Origin: a bacterium
GTDB taxonomy: Bacteria > Actinomycetota > Acidimicrobiia > Acidimicrobiales > CATQHL01
Reading direction: 5' to 3'
NCBI GenBank assembly: GCA_028824415.1
Contig: JAPPDX010000093.1
Coordinates: forward strand, 1 to 64,000
DNA: 64,000 nucleotides
The notes beneath the pieces are model-generated. The model was given only the letters and a program-made list of their open reading frames with translations. It was not told the origin of the DNA and ran no database searches. Positions 11,086 through 20,759 of the stretch are shown here, in pieces. Position numbers and translations under genes: made by a program. Position 1 is the stretch's first letter. The number at the start of each line of letters is the position of its first letter.

Positions 11086-12546
11086 ATGGCGGGTGCACCA
11101 CAACCCGACTCCTTGGCGCCGACCGTCCCCGGAATTGCCTCCGGCGAGAGCCGAGGTGGGGAGGCCCTCCCCGACGTGCTGCTCATCAGCGGCGGCGACG
11201 TGGTCACCATGAACGCCCGCCGCGAGGTGCTCACGGGTGGCACCGTGGCCATCGCCGGGGACCGCATCGCCGCGGTGGGCTCGACGTCCGCGCTGCGGGC
11301 GGCCCATCCGGGCGCAACCGAACTCGACGCCTCGGGATGCATCGTGACGCCCGGACTGGTCAATGCCCACCAGCACCACACGGGCGACCCGCTGGTGCGG
11401 GGCTGCATTCCGGATCTGCTGGCGCCCGGCGAGTCGATCTTCTCCTGGTCGGTGCCTCTCCACGCCGAGCACACCGGAGGCGACGACGAACTCTCGGCCA
11501 CGCTGACCGCCGCCCAGAGCGCCCTCTGCGGCGTCACCACGCTGGTGGAGGCCGGCACGGTTGCCCATCCCGGCCGGGTCGCAGCGGGCATGGCGGCCGT
11601 CGGGGTGCGCGGCACCGTTGGCACCTGGGGCTGGGACGTCGAGGGCGCTCCGTTCGCGGCTCCGCCCGACGAGGTGCTGGACCGCCAGCGCGCCGTGCTG
11701 GCGGACCATCCCGCCGGTGGGCTCATCGAGGGCTGGGTCACGCTCGTGGGCCACGATCTGGCCTCCGATGAACTGCTGGTGGGCGCCGCCGACCTGGCAC
11801 GCGGCGCGGGCTGCGGCTTGACGATGCACATCTCGCCGACGTCCTCCGACCCTGAGAGCTACCTGCACCACCGCGGCGCCCGGCCCCTCGTGCACTTCGA
11901 CCGGCTGGGGATTCTCGGGCGCCACCTGCTGCTTGCCCACGGCGTGTGGCTGGATGACGATGAAGTGGAGTTGGTGCTGGCCAGCGAGACCGCCATCGCC
12001 TATTGCCCGTGGGCGTACCTGCGACTGGGGCAGGGTGTCACGTCGGCAGGGCGCCACCTGGAACTGGCGCGCCGCGGCGGCCGTCTGGCACTGGGCTGTG
12101 ACGCCGGCAACGCCGGCGACCTGCCGGACATGCTGCGGGTCGCCGCGCTGGCCGCCGGGCTGGCCCGGGACATGCCGGTCGATCCCGAGGGATTCGGGGC
12201 GCACGACGCCTTCGAGTTGGCCACCATCCGGGGCGCCGAGGCCATCGGCAAGGCCACCGAGATCGGTTCGCTGGAGGTGGGCAAGCTGGCCGACGTGGTG
12301 ATCTTCGATTGCGAGGCGTCAGCCTTGACGCCTCGCGGTGACGTGGCCCTGCAGCTGGTGTGGGGCAGCGACGGGCGCGACGTGCGCGACGTGATCATCG
12401 GGGGACGCCCCGTGGTGCGCGATGGGCACTGCACCACCGTCGACGTCGACGAACTCCGCCTGACCGCGGCGACGGCGCAAGGTGATCTGTTGCGGCGCGC
12501 CGGGATCGAGGTGCCGCACACGTGGCCGCAGGTGCCCGCCGGCTGA
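11086..12546 (+). CDS. Amidohydrolase-superfamily deaminase/hydrolase
   Basis: This 486-residue metal-dependent hydrolase resembles the TrzN/AtzA/SsnA/SAH-deaminase branch. The strand-1 metal motif HxH is in PGLVNAHQHH (about 95-97). Later metal or active-site segments are the TMHIS stretch, LLLAHGVWL and LGCDAGN. The C-terminal sandwich domain ends with KLADVVIFD. It probably removes an amino or chloro group from a ring or nucleoside-like substrate, but the substrate is unknown. The first 28 residues are variable. It diverges from the SDR gene with 85 bases between, and a TACCCT box precedes its ATG. It converges on the DM13 gene. Confidence 0.82.
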   Translation: MAGAPQPDSLAPTVPGIASGESRGGEALPDVLLISGGDVVTMNARREVLTGGTVAIAGDRIAAVGSTSALRAAHPGATELDASGCIVTPGLVNAHQHHTGDPLVRGCIPDLLAPGESIFSWSVPLHAEHTGGDDELSATLTAAQSALCGVTTLVEAGTVAHPGRVAAGMAAVGVRGTVGTWGWDVEGAPFAAPPDEVLDRQRAVLADHPAGGLIEGWVTLVGHDLASDELLVGAADLARGAGCGLTMHISPTSSDPESYLHHRGARPLVHFDRLGILGRHLLLAHGVWLDDDEVELVLASETAIAYCPWAYLRLGQGVTSAGRHLELARRGGRLALGCDAGNAGDLPDMLRVAALAAGLARDMPVDPEGFGAHDAFELATIRGAEAIGKATEIGSLEVGKLADVVIFDCEASALTPRGDVALQLVWGSDGRDVRDVIIGGRPVVRDGHCTTVDVDELRLTAATAQGDLLRRAGIEVPHTWPQVPAG

Positions 12547-12587
12547 ACCGGTGGGTCACGAGGCTTGACGACTGGACCGGTCGGAGA

Positions 12588-12615
12588 CTGGATCCCGGCC
12601 TCCGCCGGGATGACG
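12588..12615. repeat. Dispersed 28-base repeat, copy 1
   Basis: This 28-base sequence recurs exactly at 39746-39773. Its core is an inverted repeat, ATCCCGGC and GCCGGGAT around a four-base loop. Copy 1 sits between the convergent amidohydrolase and DM13 genes, where it could act as a bidirectional terminator or be a REP-like element. Confidence 0.75.
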
Positions 12616-12647
12616 GCGAGGCCGGGATGACGGCGAGGCCGGGATGG
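12607..12647. repeat. Short 17-base tandem repeat
   Basis: The unit GGGATGACGGCGAGGCC occurs twice in a row plus a partial third copy. It runs out of the dispersed repeat that precedes it. It is non-coding. Confidence 0.7.
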
Positions 12648-12668
12648 TGAGGGAGGCCGTCGTGGCGG

Positions 12669-13658
12669 TCAGGCCAGGCCGGCCGACCCGAAGACCACGC
12701 TGAAGCGCACGCACCAGACCAGCACCGTTGAGTAGCGATCGAGGTCGACGCTCGGCGGGATCTCGTAGTTCTGCGCGCCGACGTTGCCCTTCAGGTCGCC
12801 GAGATCGATCCAGTCGTTCAGGAAGTCCCTGACCGGGGCGTCGGGAGGCGCCGAGGACAGCCACACGTTGAGGTCGGGACCGTTGTCGGTGCGGAAGTTC
12901 TCGAACCGAAGGAAACGTTGCTCGGAGCCGTCGTTCAGCACCAGCACCCGGCCCTCGGTGGGGTGGCTGCGGCTCATGAACTCGCCGGACACCAGCGTGA
13001 CGATCTCCGGTGCCACGGGCATTGGCCGCTCCTGCTCCGCCGGGGCCACCGGGTCCTCGGCCGGCATCTCGCCCGACGCCATCATCTCGTTCATGGCGTC
13101 TGCCCGCTCTTGGGTGATCTCGTCTCCGGGCATTCCCGAGGCTCCGGGCCCGGCCACCAACTGCGCCTCGGCCGGGGCCGGCTCGGTTGCTGCGGCGGTC
13201 TCAGGAGGAGGATCCGGTGTCGGAACCGGTGTCTCATGGTCCGTCTCCGCCGCGGGGGCGGCGTCGGTCGTCTCGGCGGCCGGCGGTGGTGGAGCCTCTG
13301 TGCCTTCCGCTGCAGCGGGTGCCGGTGGCGCCGGAGTCGCTTGGCCGTCCGGCGCGGGAGCCGTCGCGGTCGTATCGGCCTGCCCTGCGGGAGCCGGGGC
13401 CGCCGTCTCGGATCCCGACGGAGGTGGGGCCGCGGCAGGCGGTGCCTCCGCCGGAGCCGCGGGTGCGCCGAATGTCGGCAGTGCCTCGTCCACCTCCTCG
13501 TCGATGAACAGCGTCTGCACGGCAAAGAAGAAGAAGATCAGCCAGATGCCCAGGCCGATGGCCGCGCCGACACCGATCGTGGTGATGATCCAGTGTCGCC
13601 GAGCCCAGCCCCAGAGGCGCCGGATCAGAGAACTCGATGCGTCGGGTGATGCGTCCAT
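12669..13658 (-). CDS. Membrane-anchored DM13-domain protein
   Basis: This 329-residue protein has a cytoplasmic N-terminus, one membrane helix (about 23-48), then about 160 residues rich in Pro, Ala, Thr and Glu. The C-terminal domain of about 105 residues resembles DM13: the stretch from GRVLVLNDGSEQRFLRFENF, DLNVWLSS, DWIDLGDLKGNVGAQNYEIP and a terminal VLVWCVRFSVVFGSA with the single conserved Cys. DM13 domains are proposed to act in extracytoplasmic redox reactions; that role is from the family, not shown here. The start at 13658 (MDASPD) has the ribosome site GGGAGGTG. The track's 16 extra residues are rejected. It is probably transcribed alone. Confidence 0.8.
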   Translation of the reverse strand: MDASPDASSSLIRRLWGWARRHWIITTIGVGAAIGLGIWLIFFFFAVQTLFIDEEVDEALPTFGAPAAPAEAPPAAAPPPSGSETAAPAPAGQADTTATAPAPDGQATPAPPAPAAAEGTEAPPPPAAETTDAAPAAETDHETPVPTPDPPPETAAATEPAPAEAQLVAGPGASGMPGDEITQERADAMNEMMASGEMPAEDPVAPAEQERPMPVAPEIVTLVSGEFMSRSHPTEGRVLVLNDGSEQRFLRFENFRTDNGPDLNVWLSSAPPDAPVRDFLNDWIDLGDLKGNVGAQNYEIPPSVDLDRYSTVLVWCVRFSVVFGSAGLA

Positions 13659-13865
13659 GCGTTTCACCTCCCTCGTGCGGGGTCCGCCCCGCCGGACGGC
13701 CCCCAAGGAGCGTCACCAAATGTTGGCGCTCTCGTCGGTTGTTGCTGGGATCCAGTCAAGCAGAACACCGGTCCGATTCACCTGCGGGAAGAAACGAAAG
13801 ATCCGCTCGATGAATTAGGCGCTCTCTATCGATTCGGCCGCTCTCCATCGGCTGCCGCCGCGGTG
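13659..13865. other. Intergenic region upstream of the DM13 gene
   Basis: These 207 bases are more AT-rich than their surroundings and should hold the DM13 promoter. A TTGACT hexamer is present on the minus strand, but I cannot place a matching -10. Two similar copies of CGCTCTcTATCG near 13820-13855 form a weak direct repeat. No gene is seen. Confidence 0.4.
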
Positions 13866-15095
13866 TCAGGCGTTGCGGTCGGCTCCCGTGAACAGCACAC
13901 CCACCCGGGCCCCGTCGACCACCAACCCCTCCTGGCGAGCCATCAGCAGGCCGGCCAGACCAGCGCTGCCGGTTGGATCCACCGGAACATCGGTCCAGCG
14001 GCGCGCCAGCACATGGGCCTCGGCCACAAGGCTCTCCGGCACGACCACCACGTCGCCGCCCGTGGCCGCCAGACCCCAGACGATCGGGAGCCAGTCGTAG
14101 GTCACGTCGTCGAGGATTCCCGTGGCAATGCTCTGGGGTGAGTCGCCCTCCGGCGGCGCCCAGGGCTGCATGAAGCGTCCCGGATCCGCCGCGGCCACCT
14201 GCAGGGCGGCCTCGGTTCCCACCTCTGCACCCAGCGCCGAGAGTCGGTCCCAAGCCCGCCCCAGCGGAGCGCACCCCTCGGTTTGCACCGCATAGAACGT
14301 CGGCAGCCGGTCGATGGCACCCTCGTCGGCGGCCTCGACGAAACCCTGAACCACGCTGGAGGCCAGGGCCCCGCCACCGACCTGCACGAACAGCGCGTCC
14401 AGGTCTCCGGCTCCGGCGAGTGCCTCGATCGTCTCGAAGGCCAATGTGCGACCTCCGTCGACTGTCCAGATGTTCTCGGCGGCCACGGCGCAGAACGGCG
14501 ACGAGCCGGCGAGCGTGGCCTCCCGGAACCGGCCGAAACAAGGATCGCCCAGCTCGCCGGGGCGGCGGGAGCAGACCTCGATACGGGCTCCGAGTGCCTT
14601 CAGGGCGGCCACGATGGAGTCGTCGGCCCACGGCGGGATGAACACGTCCAGAGGGCGCCGGGCGCCACGGGCCACGGTGGCCGCCGCCAGGGCGGCATTC
14701 CCGCAGGAGGCGATGGCGAGGGGGCGCTCCGCCGCCTCGCCGGTGGCTTCGAGATGCAGCGCCAACCCCATGAGATGGCGCGCCTTGTGGGTGCCGGTGA
14801 CGTTGCCCGTCTCGTCCTTCACCCACAGCTCGATCCCCAGGCGATCACTCAACCCGGTCGCCGGCCTGGTGGGCGTCGTCCTGAAGCCGCGCCCGTCGAT
14901 CTCGGCGATCCGGCGGTTGAGGCGATCCACCGCCGCCACGAAGTCGGCATCGCCGCGCCCGGACTCGACGAATCTCCGGTGGGCCCACAGCAGGCGGCGA
15001 TAGCGCAGGAACGGGTTGTCGCTGGCGGTGTCGAAGTCGAACGGGCCGCCGCTCGGCGACCCCAGCCAGCCATCGGTGGCGGTGAGACGCTTCAT
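13866..15095 (-). CDS. Threonine-synthase-like PLP enzyme (fold type II)
   Basis: This 409-residue fold-type-II PLP enzyme belongs with threonine synthase, threonine dehydratase and diaminopropionate ammonia-lyase. The PLP lysine is K104 in NVTGTHKARHL, followed by the phosphate-side motif IASCGNAALA. VQVGGGALASSVVQGF is the Gly-rich PLP-phosphate loop. A thiol or hydroxy-amino acid substrate is plausible but not readable. Its ATG is 19 bases after the stop of the second PLP gene, so the two are probably co-transcribed and may act in one pathway. Confidence 0.8.
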   Translation of the reverse strand: MKRLTATDGWLGSPSGGPFDFDTASDNPFLRYRRLLWAHRRFVESGRGDADFVAAVDRLNRRIAEIDGRGFRTTPTRPATGLSDRLGIELWVKDETGNVTGTHKARHLMGLALHLEATGEAAERPLAIASCGNAALAAATVARGARRPLDVFIPPWADDSIVAALKALGARIEVCSRRPGELGDPCFGRFREATLAGSSPFCAVAAENIWTVDGGRTLAFETIEALAGAGDLDALFVQVGGGALASSVVQGFVEAADEGAIDRLPTFYAVQTEGCAPLGRAWDRLSALGAEVGTEAALQVAAADPGRFMQPWAPPEGDSPQSIATGILDDVTYDWLPIVWGLAATGGDVVVVPESLVAEAHVLARRWTDVPVDPTGSAGLAGLLMARQEGLVVDGARVGVLFTGADRNA

Positions 15096-15114
15096 CGGCT
15101 GACAGTGGGCCCTC

Positions 15115-16650
<1,536 letters not shown>

Positions 16651-16653
16651 ACG

Positions 16654-18339
16654 CTACCGGCCACCGGGATCGCCGACCGCATACATCGCACCGCTGCGCC
16701 CGCCGACATAGATGACGCCGTCCCACATCACCGGTGAGGCCTCGAAGCGCCACTCGTTGCCGACCTGCAGCTGCCAGGCCACCGGTGGTTCCACCGACGT
16801 GTCGCTCACGTCGTAGGCGGTGATCCGCCCCGCGCCGTCGGCCAGGATCAGCGTCTCGTCGATGACGATCGGGCTGCTCCACAGCAGATCGGAGAAGCGC
16901 TTCTCCCAGCGGATCCTGCCCGTCTCCCGGTCGACGCCCCAGAAAATGCCGGTGTGCGTCGTGGCATAGACCATGTCGCGCCACACCACCGGCGTGCTCC
17001 AGACACCCCGCTGGTCAGCCCCGGACCGGTCGTGCACCGACCACACGATGGGATCGGCGGGATCGGACGGGTCGAGCTTGACGAGCTGGCCCACCTCGCG
17101 GGCTCGGGCCGTTTCGCGAGCCTCGTATTCCACGCCCACATACAGGTACCCCTCCTCGTCGACGACGGGCGTGGCGTCGACATCGTCGCCCGCCCAGAAC
17201 CGGAAGACCTGTTCGGGCATGAGCCCCTCGTCGAGTCTCGAGATGTCCCAGCCGGTCACGAGCCCGCCCGAGTTGGCGTAGTAGAGGGTGTTCTCCCAGA
17301 TGGCCGGGGAGGATTCGATGGCCACGTTGAAGTGGCCATCGTCGGGCTCGGCGAGATCCGCCAGCAACTGGTCGTCCCAACCCGCCCAGTGGAAGAGAAT
17401 CTCCGGAGCCACCGTCACGAGGCCGTCGGCGTCGTATCCCCGGTTCAGGCGGATGATGAAGAACCGGCTGTTCTCCCCGCCCAGGAAGAGGTAGTCGTCT
17501 ACGACCAGCGGTGAGGAGTCCCAGTCGTCGTTCCACAGCGTCGGCGACACGTCGTAGGCGCCCAGCCGCCACAGTTCAATCGGCTCGGCCCTGTCGAAGG
17601 CCACGATCCGGAAGTAGTTGTCCCGGGATCCGAAGTAGGCCAACGGGTACTCGTCGGGATCGATCGTCACTGAGGTCTTTATGAGATCGCCGGTCTTGAA
17701 TTCGGGGAGCAGCGGTTCTCCGGTGGCGGCGTCGAGGAAGTGGACGTTGTTGTCGAACGCCCCGAAAACCAGCCAGGTGCGACCGTTGCGTTCGAACACC
17801 GCCGCCTGACCGGTCCAGCCGGCCCCGCACCAGCGAACGATCTCGCCGTGATAGCTGGACTCGGCGCACATGTCGCTGTTGCGGGGATAGCGCCACAGCA
17901 GCTGCGGGTTGGTCGGAACCGGACCCGTTCCGTACCAACTGCGGGTCGGCGACCCGCGGAACGTGAGCACCCCCGGTGTCAGCCCGGCAGGGGGCTGACC
18001 GAATGAAGCGCCGTCCACCCAGGGCTCCGGCTCCTCGACGGTGTCGGTAGGCGGCGAGGGCTCGGACGGGACCGGCGATGGCTCGGACAGGGCCGGTGTT
18101 GGCGCAGTCGCGGTGGTGGCCGATTCCTGGGTTGGCGGCGCGGTCGGCGGCACGGCATCAAACGCCGGCGGGGGGTCGTGGGTACCGTCGGCGGTCACCT
18201 CCCCCGAACGCTCCCGGGTGCCGGCGAGCAGGACCGGCAGCGCGAGAGCCATCAGGACGCAAATCCCGAGCAAAGTGACGCGCAAGGGAACGGCGCGGGC
18301 GCGCGAAGAAGTATCCACCGGATCAGCAGTGTGCCGCAC
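16654..18339 (-). CDS. Membrane-anchored beta-propeller protein (PQQ-like repeats)
   Basis: This 561-residue protein has one N-terminal membrane helix (about 19-40), a Pro/Thr/Ser/Glu-rich spacer to about residue 110, then an extracytoplasmic domain. That domain has repeating blade motifs such as WLVFGAFDNNVHFLDAATGE, SSPAIWENTLYYANSGGLVTGWD, TPVVDEEGYLYVGVE, WSTPVVWRDMVYATTHTG and EASPVMWDGVIYVGGRSGAMYAV, as in PQQ-like or BamB-like propellers. Two Cys (SDMCAES and VRWCGAG) may pair. I see no quinoprotein catalytic residues. It starts 13 bases after the zinc protein gene and ends 3 bases before the PLP gene, so it belongs to that operon. Confidence 0.8.
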   Translation of the reverse strand: MRHTADPVDTSSRARAVPLRVTLLGICVLMALALPVLLAGTRERSGEVTADGTHDPPPAFDAVPPTAPPTQESATTATAPTPALSEPSPVPSEPSPPTDTVEEPEPWVDGASFGQPPAGLTPGVLTFRGSPTRSWYGTGPVPTNPQLLWRYPRNSDMCAESSYHGEIVRWCGAGWTGQAAVFERNGRTWLVFGAFDNNVHFLDAATGEPLLPEFKTGDLIKTSVTIDPDEYPLAYFGSRDNYFRIVAFDRAEPIELWRLGAYDVSPTLWNDDWDSSPLVVDDYLFLGGENSRFFIIRLNRGYDADGLVTVAPEILFHWAGWDDQLLADLAEPDDGHFNVAIESSPAIWENTLYYANSGGLVTGWDISRLDEGLMPEQVFRFWAGDDVDATPVVDEEGYLYVGVEYEARETARAREVGQLVKLDPSDPADPIVWSVHDRSGADQRGVWSTPVVWRDMVYATTHTGIFWGVDRETGRIRWEKRFSDLLWSSPIVIDETLILADGAGRITAYDVSDTSVEPPVAWQLQVGNEWRFEASPVMWDGVIYVGGRSGAMYAVGDPGGR

Positions 18340-18352
18340 CTAGGCGGCGGCG

Positions 18353-18814
18353 TCAGATCGAGGATTTAGCGGTGGTGCGGAACGCTCGGCTGAGCAGGGG
18401 CGTCGGGGCCGGCTCGCGAGCCGGCGGGGAATCGTCGGACTGGGAATCGCCGGCAGACTCGGAATCGCCGGCAGGCTCGGCCTCCCGAACCGCCGGTTGC
18501 GAAGCAGGCGAAACCTCAGCGCCGGACCGCTGCCGGCCGATCCGGCTGCGCTGGTCCGAGAGGACCCAACCGACCGGCGGCCGGAACCGGTTGGCGTGTG
18601 CAGAGCACATGGGCAGGCCGCGCCAGGCCCTGCCCTCGAGGTCCACGAGCCAGGCCGCAGTCACGCGGGCGTCGAAGAGGAGCAGCGCCGTTGCGGGCTC
18701 GGGACACAGCATGTGGGCACAACCGACCGCCTCAGGGGCCCCGTTTCGGGGCGGCGCCGCGACCAGCCCGGGCGCGATTGAGGCCGCTCCACCGCCAAGG
18801 TGGAATCCGTCCAT
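18353..18814 (-). CDS. DUF3499-like zinc-binding protein
   Basis: I place the start at the ATG at 18814 (MDGFHLGGG), giving 153 residues. The track's upstream ATG overlaps the divergent LysM gene. A TACGTT box six bases before 18814 supports a leaderless start. The core has the pattern CAHMLCPEPATALLLFD, then a CSAHANRFRPPVGWVLSD stretch. Cys/His residues are placed like a zinc ribbon, and the overall look is of actinobacterial DUF3499 proteins, whose function is unknown. The last 45 residues are acidic and disordered. It heads a four-gene unit with the propeller and the two PLP enzymes. Confidence 0.6.
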   Translation of the reverse strand: MDGFHLGGGAASIAPGLVAAPPRNGAPEAVGCAHMLCPEPATALLLFDARVTAAWLVDLEGRAWRGLPMCSAHANRFRPPVGWVLSDQRSRIGRQRSGAEVSPASQPAVREAEPAGDSESAGDSQSDDSPPAREPAPTPLLSRAFRTTAKSSI

Positions 18815-18820
18815 ACGACA

Positions 18821-18826
18821 AACGTA
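18821..18826 (-). promoter_or_regulatory. Candidate -10 box for the zinc protein operon
   Basis: TACGTT on the minus strand lies six bases before the ATG at 18814. It fits the leaderless pattern seen elsewhere in the window. Confidence 0.35.
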
Positions 18827-18898
18827 CTGCCGGGACACGCTCCACCCGGGGATTTGGCCACACGCCACGGCATCCCCTAGTTGTCCCGACCGGGCGTG

Positions 18899-18904
18899 TA
18901 GGCT
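18899..18904 (+). promoter_or_regulatory. Candidate -10 box, leaderless LysM lipoprotein
   Basis: TAGGCT lies seven bases before the ATG at 18912, with no Shine-Dalgarno sequence between. Confidence 0.4.
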
Positions 18905-18911
18905 CAACGCC

Positions 18912-19367
18912 ATGTCTCACGCTCGTCCCTGCAGACGAATCACCCTGATCGCGCTCACTGTGGTGCTCGCGCTGGTGCTCACCTCGTGCTTCGGCGAGGA
19001 CGAGGAACCCGACGAGTCAGCGACCACCACAACCCAGCAGGTGTCGGCACCCCAGCCGCCTACGCCGCCGGACACGCAGGCCGAGGTCATCGCAGTCGAG
19101 CAGCCTCCGCCGCCGCCCCCGACCGACACGGTGACGTTCGAGCAGCCTCCGCCGCCGCCGGAGCCACCGCAACCGCCTCCGGAGCCGCCCGCGGAGCCCC
19201 CGGTGGGTCCCGACGGCATCGTCCTCTACACCGTGCAGGCGGGTGACACCCTGTTCAGCATCGCCCAGCGCTTCGGCGTCACCCTCGACGCCGTCATCGA
19301 GGCGAACAACATCAGCAATCCCGACGTGATCTTCGAGGGTGACACGCTGACGATCCCGCCCGGCTGA
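18912..19367 (+). CDS. LysM-domain lipoprotein, copy 1
   Basis: This 151-residue secreted lipoprotein has an Arg-containing n-region, a hydrophobic core and lipobox LTSC at residues 23-26. A linker made almost wholly of Pro, Glu, Gln and Thr follows. It ends in one LysM domain (YTVQAGDTLFSIAQRFGV to DTLTIPPG). LysM binds peptidoglycan or related glycans, so the protein probably tethers itself to the wall; there is no catalytic domain. The track ORF starts far upstream in a spurious extension. The next gene is a paralogue. Confidence 0.85.
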   Translation: MSHARPCRRITLIALTVVLALVLTSCFGEDEEPDESATTTTQQVSAPQPPTPPDTQAEVIAVEQPPPPPPTDTVTFEQPPPPPEPPQPPPEPPAEPPVGPDGIVLYTVQAGDTLFSIAQRFGVTLDAVIEANNISNPDVIFEGDTLTIPPG

Positions 19368-19456
19368 CACCGGGGACCGGGGTGTCGCGTTGAGGGCGCT
19401 GCCTGTCCCCCACGGGGAACCGGACCAGGTCTATTTGCCCGATGACTCCTTTTGAC

Positions 19457-19462
19457 TAATTT
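19457..19462 (+). promoter_or_regulatory. Candidate -10 box for LysM copy 2
   Basis: TAATTT lies seven bases before the GTG at 19470. It supports that codon over the track's TTG at 19452, which lies upstream of this box. Confidence 0.35.
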
Positions 19463-19469
19463 TGTGCTC

Positions 19470-19898
19470 GTGCCACGGAACACCACTCTCGGCCGTCCCG
19501 CCCTTGCCGCACTCCTCGTCGGCTCGCTCCTGACCCTCACCGCCTGTTTCGACACGGGCGACGATACCGAGGGCCCCACGACCGACACCGGCGGCGCCGG
19601 CAGCAACACCGTTGTCACGCTGGCGCCCCCGCCACCGCCGGTGACGCCCGCGACCGCTGTCGTCCAGCAGCCGCCCCAACTGCCACCCGAGCCGCCGCCG
19701 GCGACCCCCGCCACCACCCAGCCGCAGCGGGAAATCGGCGCCCAACTCGTCTACGAGATTCAACCCGGCGACACCCTCTTCAGCATCGCCAGGCAATTCG
19801 GCGTCTCCCTCGACGAACTCGTGGAGATCAACAACATCGAGAACCCGGACCTCATCAACGCCGGGCAACAACTGGTCATCCCACCGCCGTCCGAGTGA
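19470..19898 (+). CDS. LysM-domain lipoprotein, copy 2
   Basis: This protein is a paralogue of the preceding gene: basic n-region, hydrophobic core, lipobox LTAC at about residues 23-26, a Pro-rich linker and one C-terminal LysM (YEIQPGDTLFSIARQFGV to QQLVIPPP). I place the start at GTG 19470 (142 residues) because of the TAATTT box; TTG 19452 would add six residues. Core LysM identity with copy 1 is high while the linkers have diverged, which suggests a tandem duplication. The role is probably envelope-associated glycan binding. Confidence 0.82.
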   Translation: MPRNTTLGRPALAALLVGSLLTLTACFDTGDDTEGPTTDTGGAGSNTVVTLAPPPPPVTPATAVVQQPPQLPPEPPPATPATTQPQREIGAQLVYEIQPGDTLFSIARQFGVSLDELVEINNIENPDLINAGQQLVIPPPSE

Positions 19899-19962
19899 CC
19901 CGTCCCCGGCCCCCGGCACAGCCCGCCGGCCGGACATCCACCACCCCGACAGGGGGTCTGCA

Positions 19963-19968
19963 TACAAT
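19963..19968 (+). promoter_or_regulatory. Candidate -10 box for small zinc-ribbon gene
   Basis: TACAAT, five of six matches to the consensus, lies nine bases before the GTG at 19978. Confidence 0.4.
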
Positions 19969-19977
19969 CCCGCGCCG

Positions 19978-20169
19978 GTGGGCAAAGCGGACGGCGTCGA
20001 GGCCGGGACGGACACCGTGGACGGGAAGACCGTCCCGACGGTCATGGCCTGCGGCCTCTGCGACGTCACCTGGCGCGGCCGGCCGGGAGACAGCTGCTGG
20101 GCGTGCGGCCACTCGGCGCACACCGTGAAAGCGCCCCCGCTCCAAGTCAAGATCCCGGCGCCGGCATAG
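19978..20169 (+). CDS. Small zinc-ribbon protein
   Basis: This 63-residue ORF carries two CxxC pairs, ACGLCDVTW and SCWACGH, separated by about 13 residues, the spacing of a zinc ribbon. The rest is short and polar. A TACAAT promoter box just before the GTG start and the paired cysteines argue that it is a real gene. I cannot assign a function. It lies downstream of the LysM pair and upstream of a small membrane protein on the same strand. Confidence 0.55.
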   Translation: MGKADGVEAGTDTVDGKTVPTVMACGLCDVTWRGRPGDSCWACGHSAHTVKAPPLQVKIPAPA

Positions 20170-20230
20170 CCGGATCGGGTACCGCTCACCCCCCGGGCCT
20201 GTGGCCTGTTCGGAAACCTGATCCATCGAC

Positions 20231-20743
20231 GTGAGCAGCGTCTACGTCCGTTACCTCCTTCCGGCGCTCGTCGTCGCCGGTTGCGCGGCCCTGGCTCTCC
20301 TCGGCCGGCGCCGGAGTGCGCACAACCGGGCGGTCGCCGAGCACTCCCATCGCATCGTGGATGCCACGCTCCCGCCCGCGCCCACCGACCCCGCGGCCGA
20401 GCATGCCTGGTCACTCCTGCATGGAAGCGCTCTCGATGACTGGATGACCGCCCACGAGGAAGTCCTCGACCGGGCCAGCGCGGATGACTTCAGCGACGCG
20501 CACACCGCCTTGGACCTGTCCGACGAGGCGACCTCGGAACGTCTCGACACCGTCGTGGCCGCCCATCCCAACCCGCAGCGGCGCGCGGAGCTGAGCGCCC
20601 TGCGAGCCGCCGCCCGGTCCACGCTGGTCGCCCTCACACAGGGCGACTTCGAGCGGGCGCGGCACCACCACCTCGTCTACTGCGACTACAGGGACCTCTG
20701 GCGGGGGTCCACCGCGACCGAGGAGCCCGCCGACCGCTCCTGA
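20231..20743 (+). CDS. Small single-pass membrane protein, unknown function
   Basis: This 170-residue protein has one N-terminal membrane helix (LLPALVVAGCAALALLG) followed by a charged, mostly helical cytoplasmic part rich in Ala, Asp, His and Arg. I do not recognise a family. The GTG start at 20231 has no clear ribosome site. It ends 16 bases from the stop of the convergent SGNH hydrolase. Confidence 0.6.
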   Translation: MSSVYVRYLLPALVVAGCAALALLGRRRSAHNRAVAEHSHRIVDATLPPAPTDPAAEHAWSLLHGSALDDWMTAHEEVLDRASADDFSDAHTALDLSDEATSERLDTVVAAHPNPQRRAELSALRAAARSTLVALTQGDFERARHHHLVYCDYRDLWRGSTATEEPADRS

Positions 20744-20759
20744 GGCGCGCCCCGGTGCC

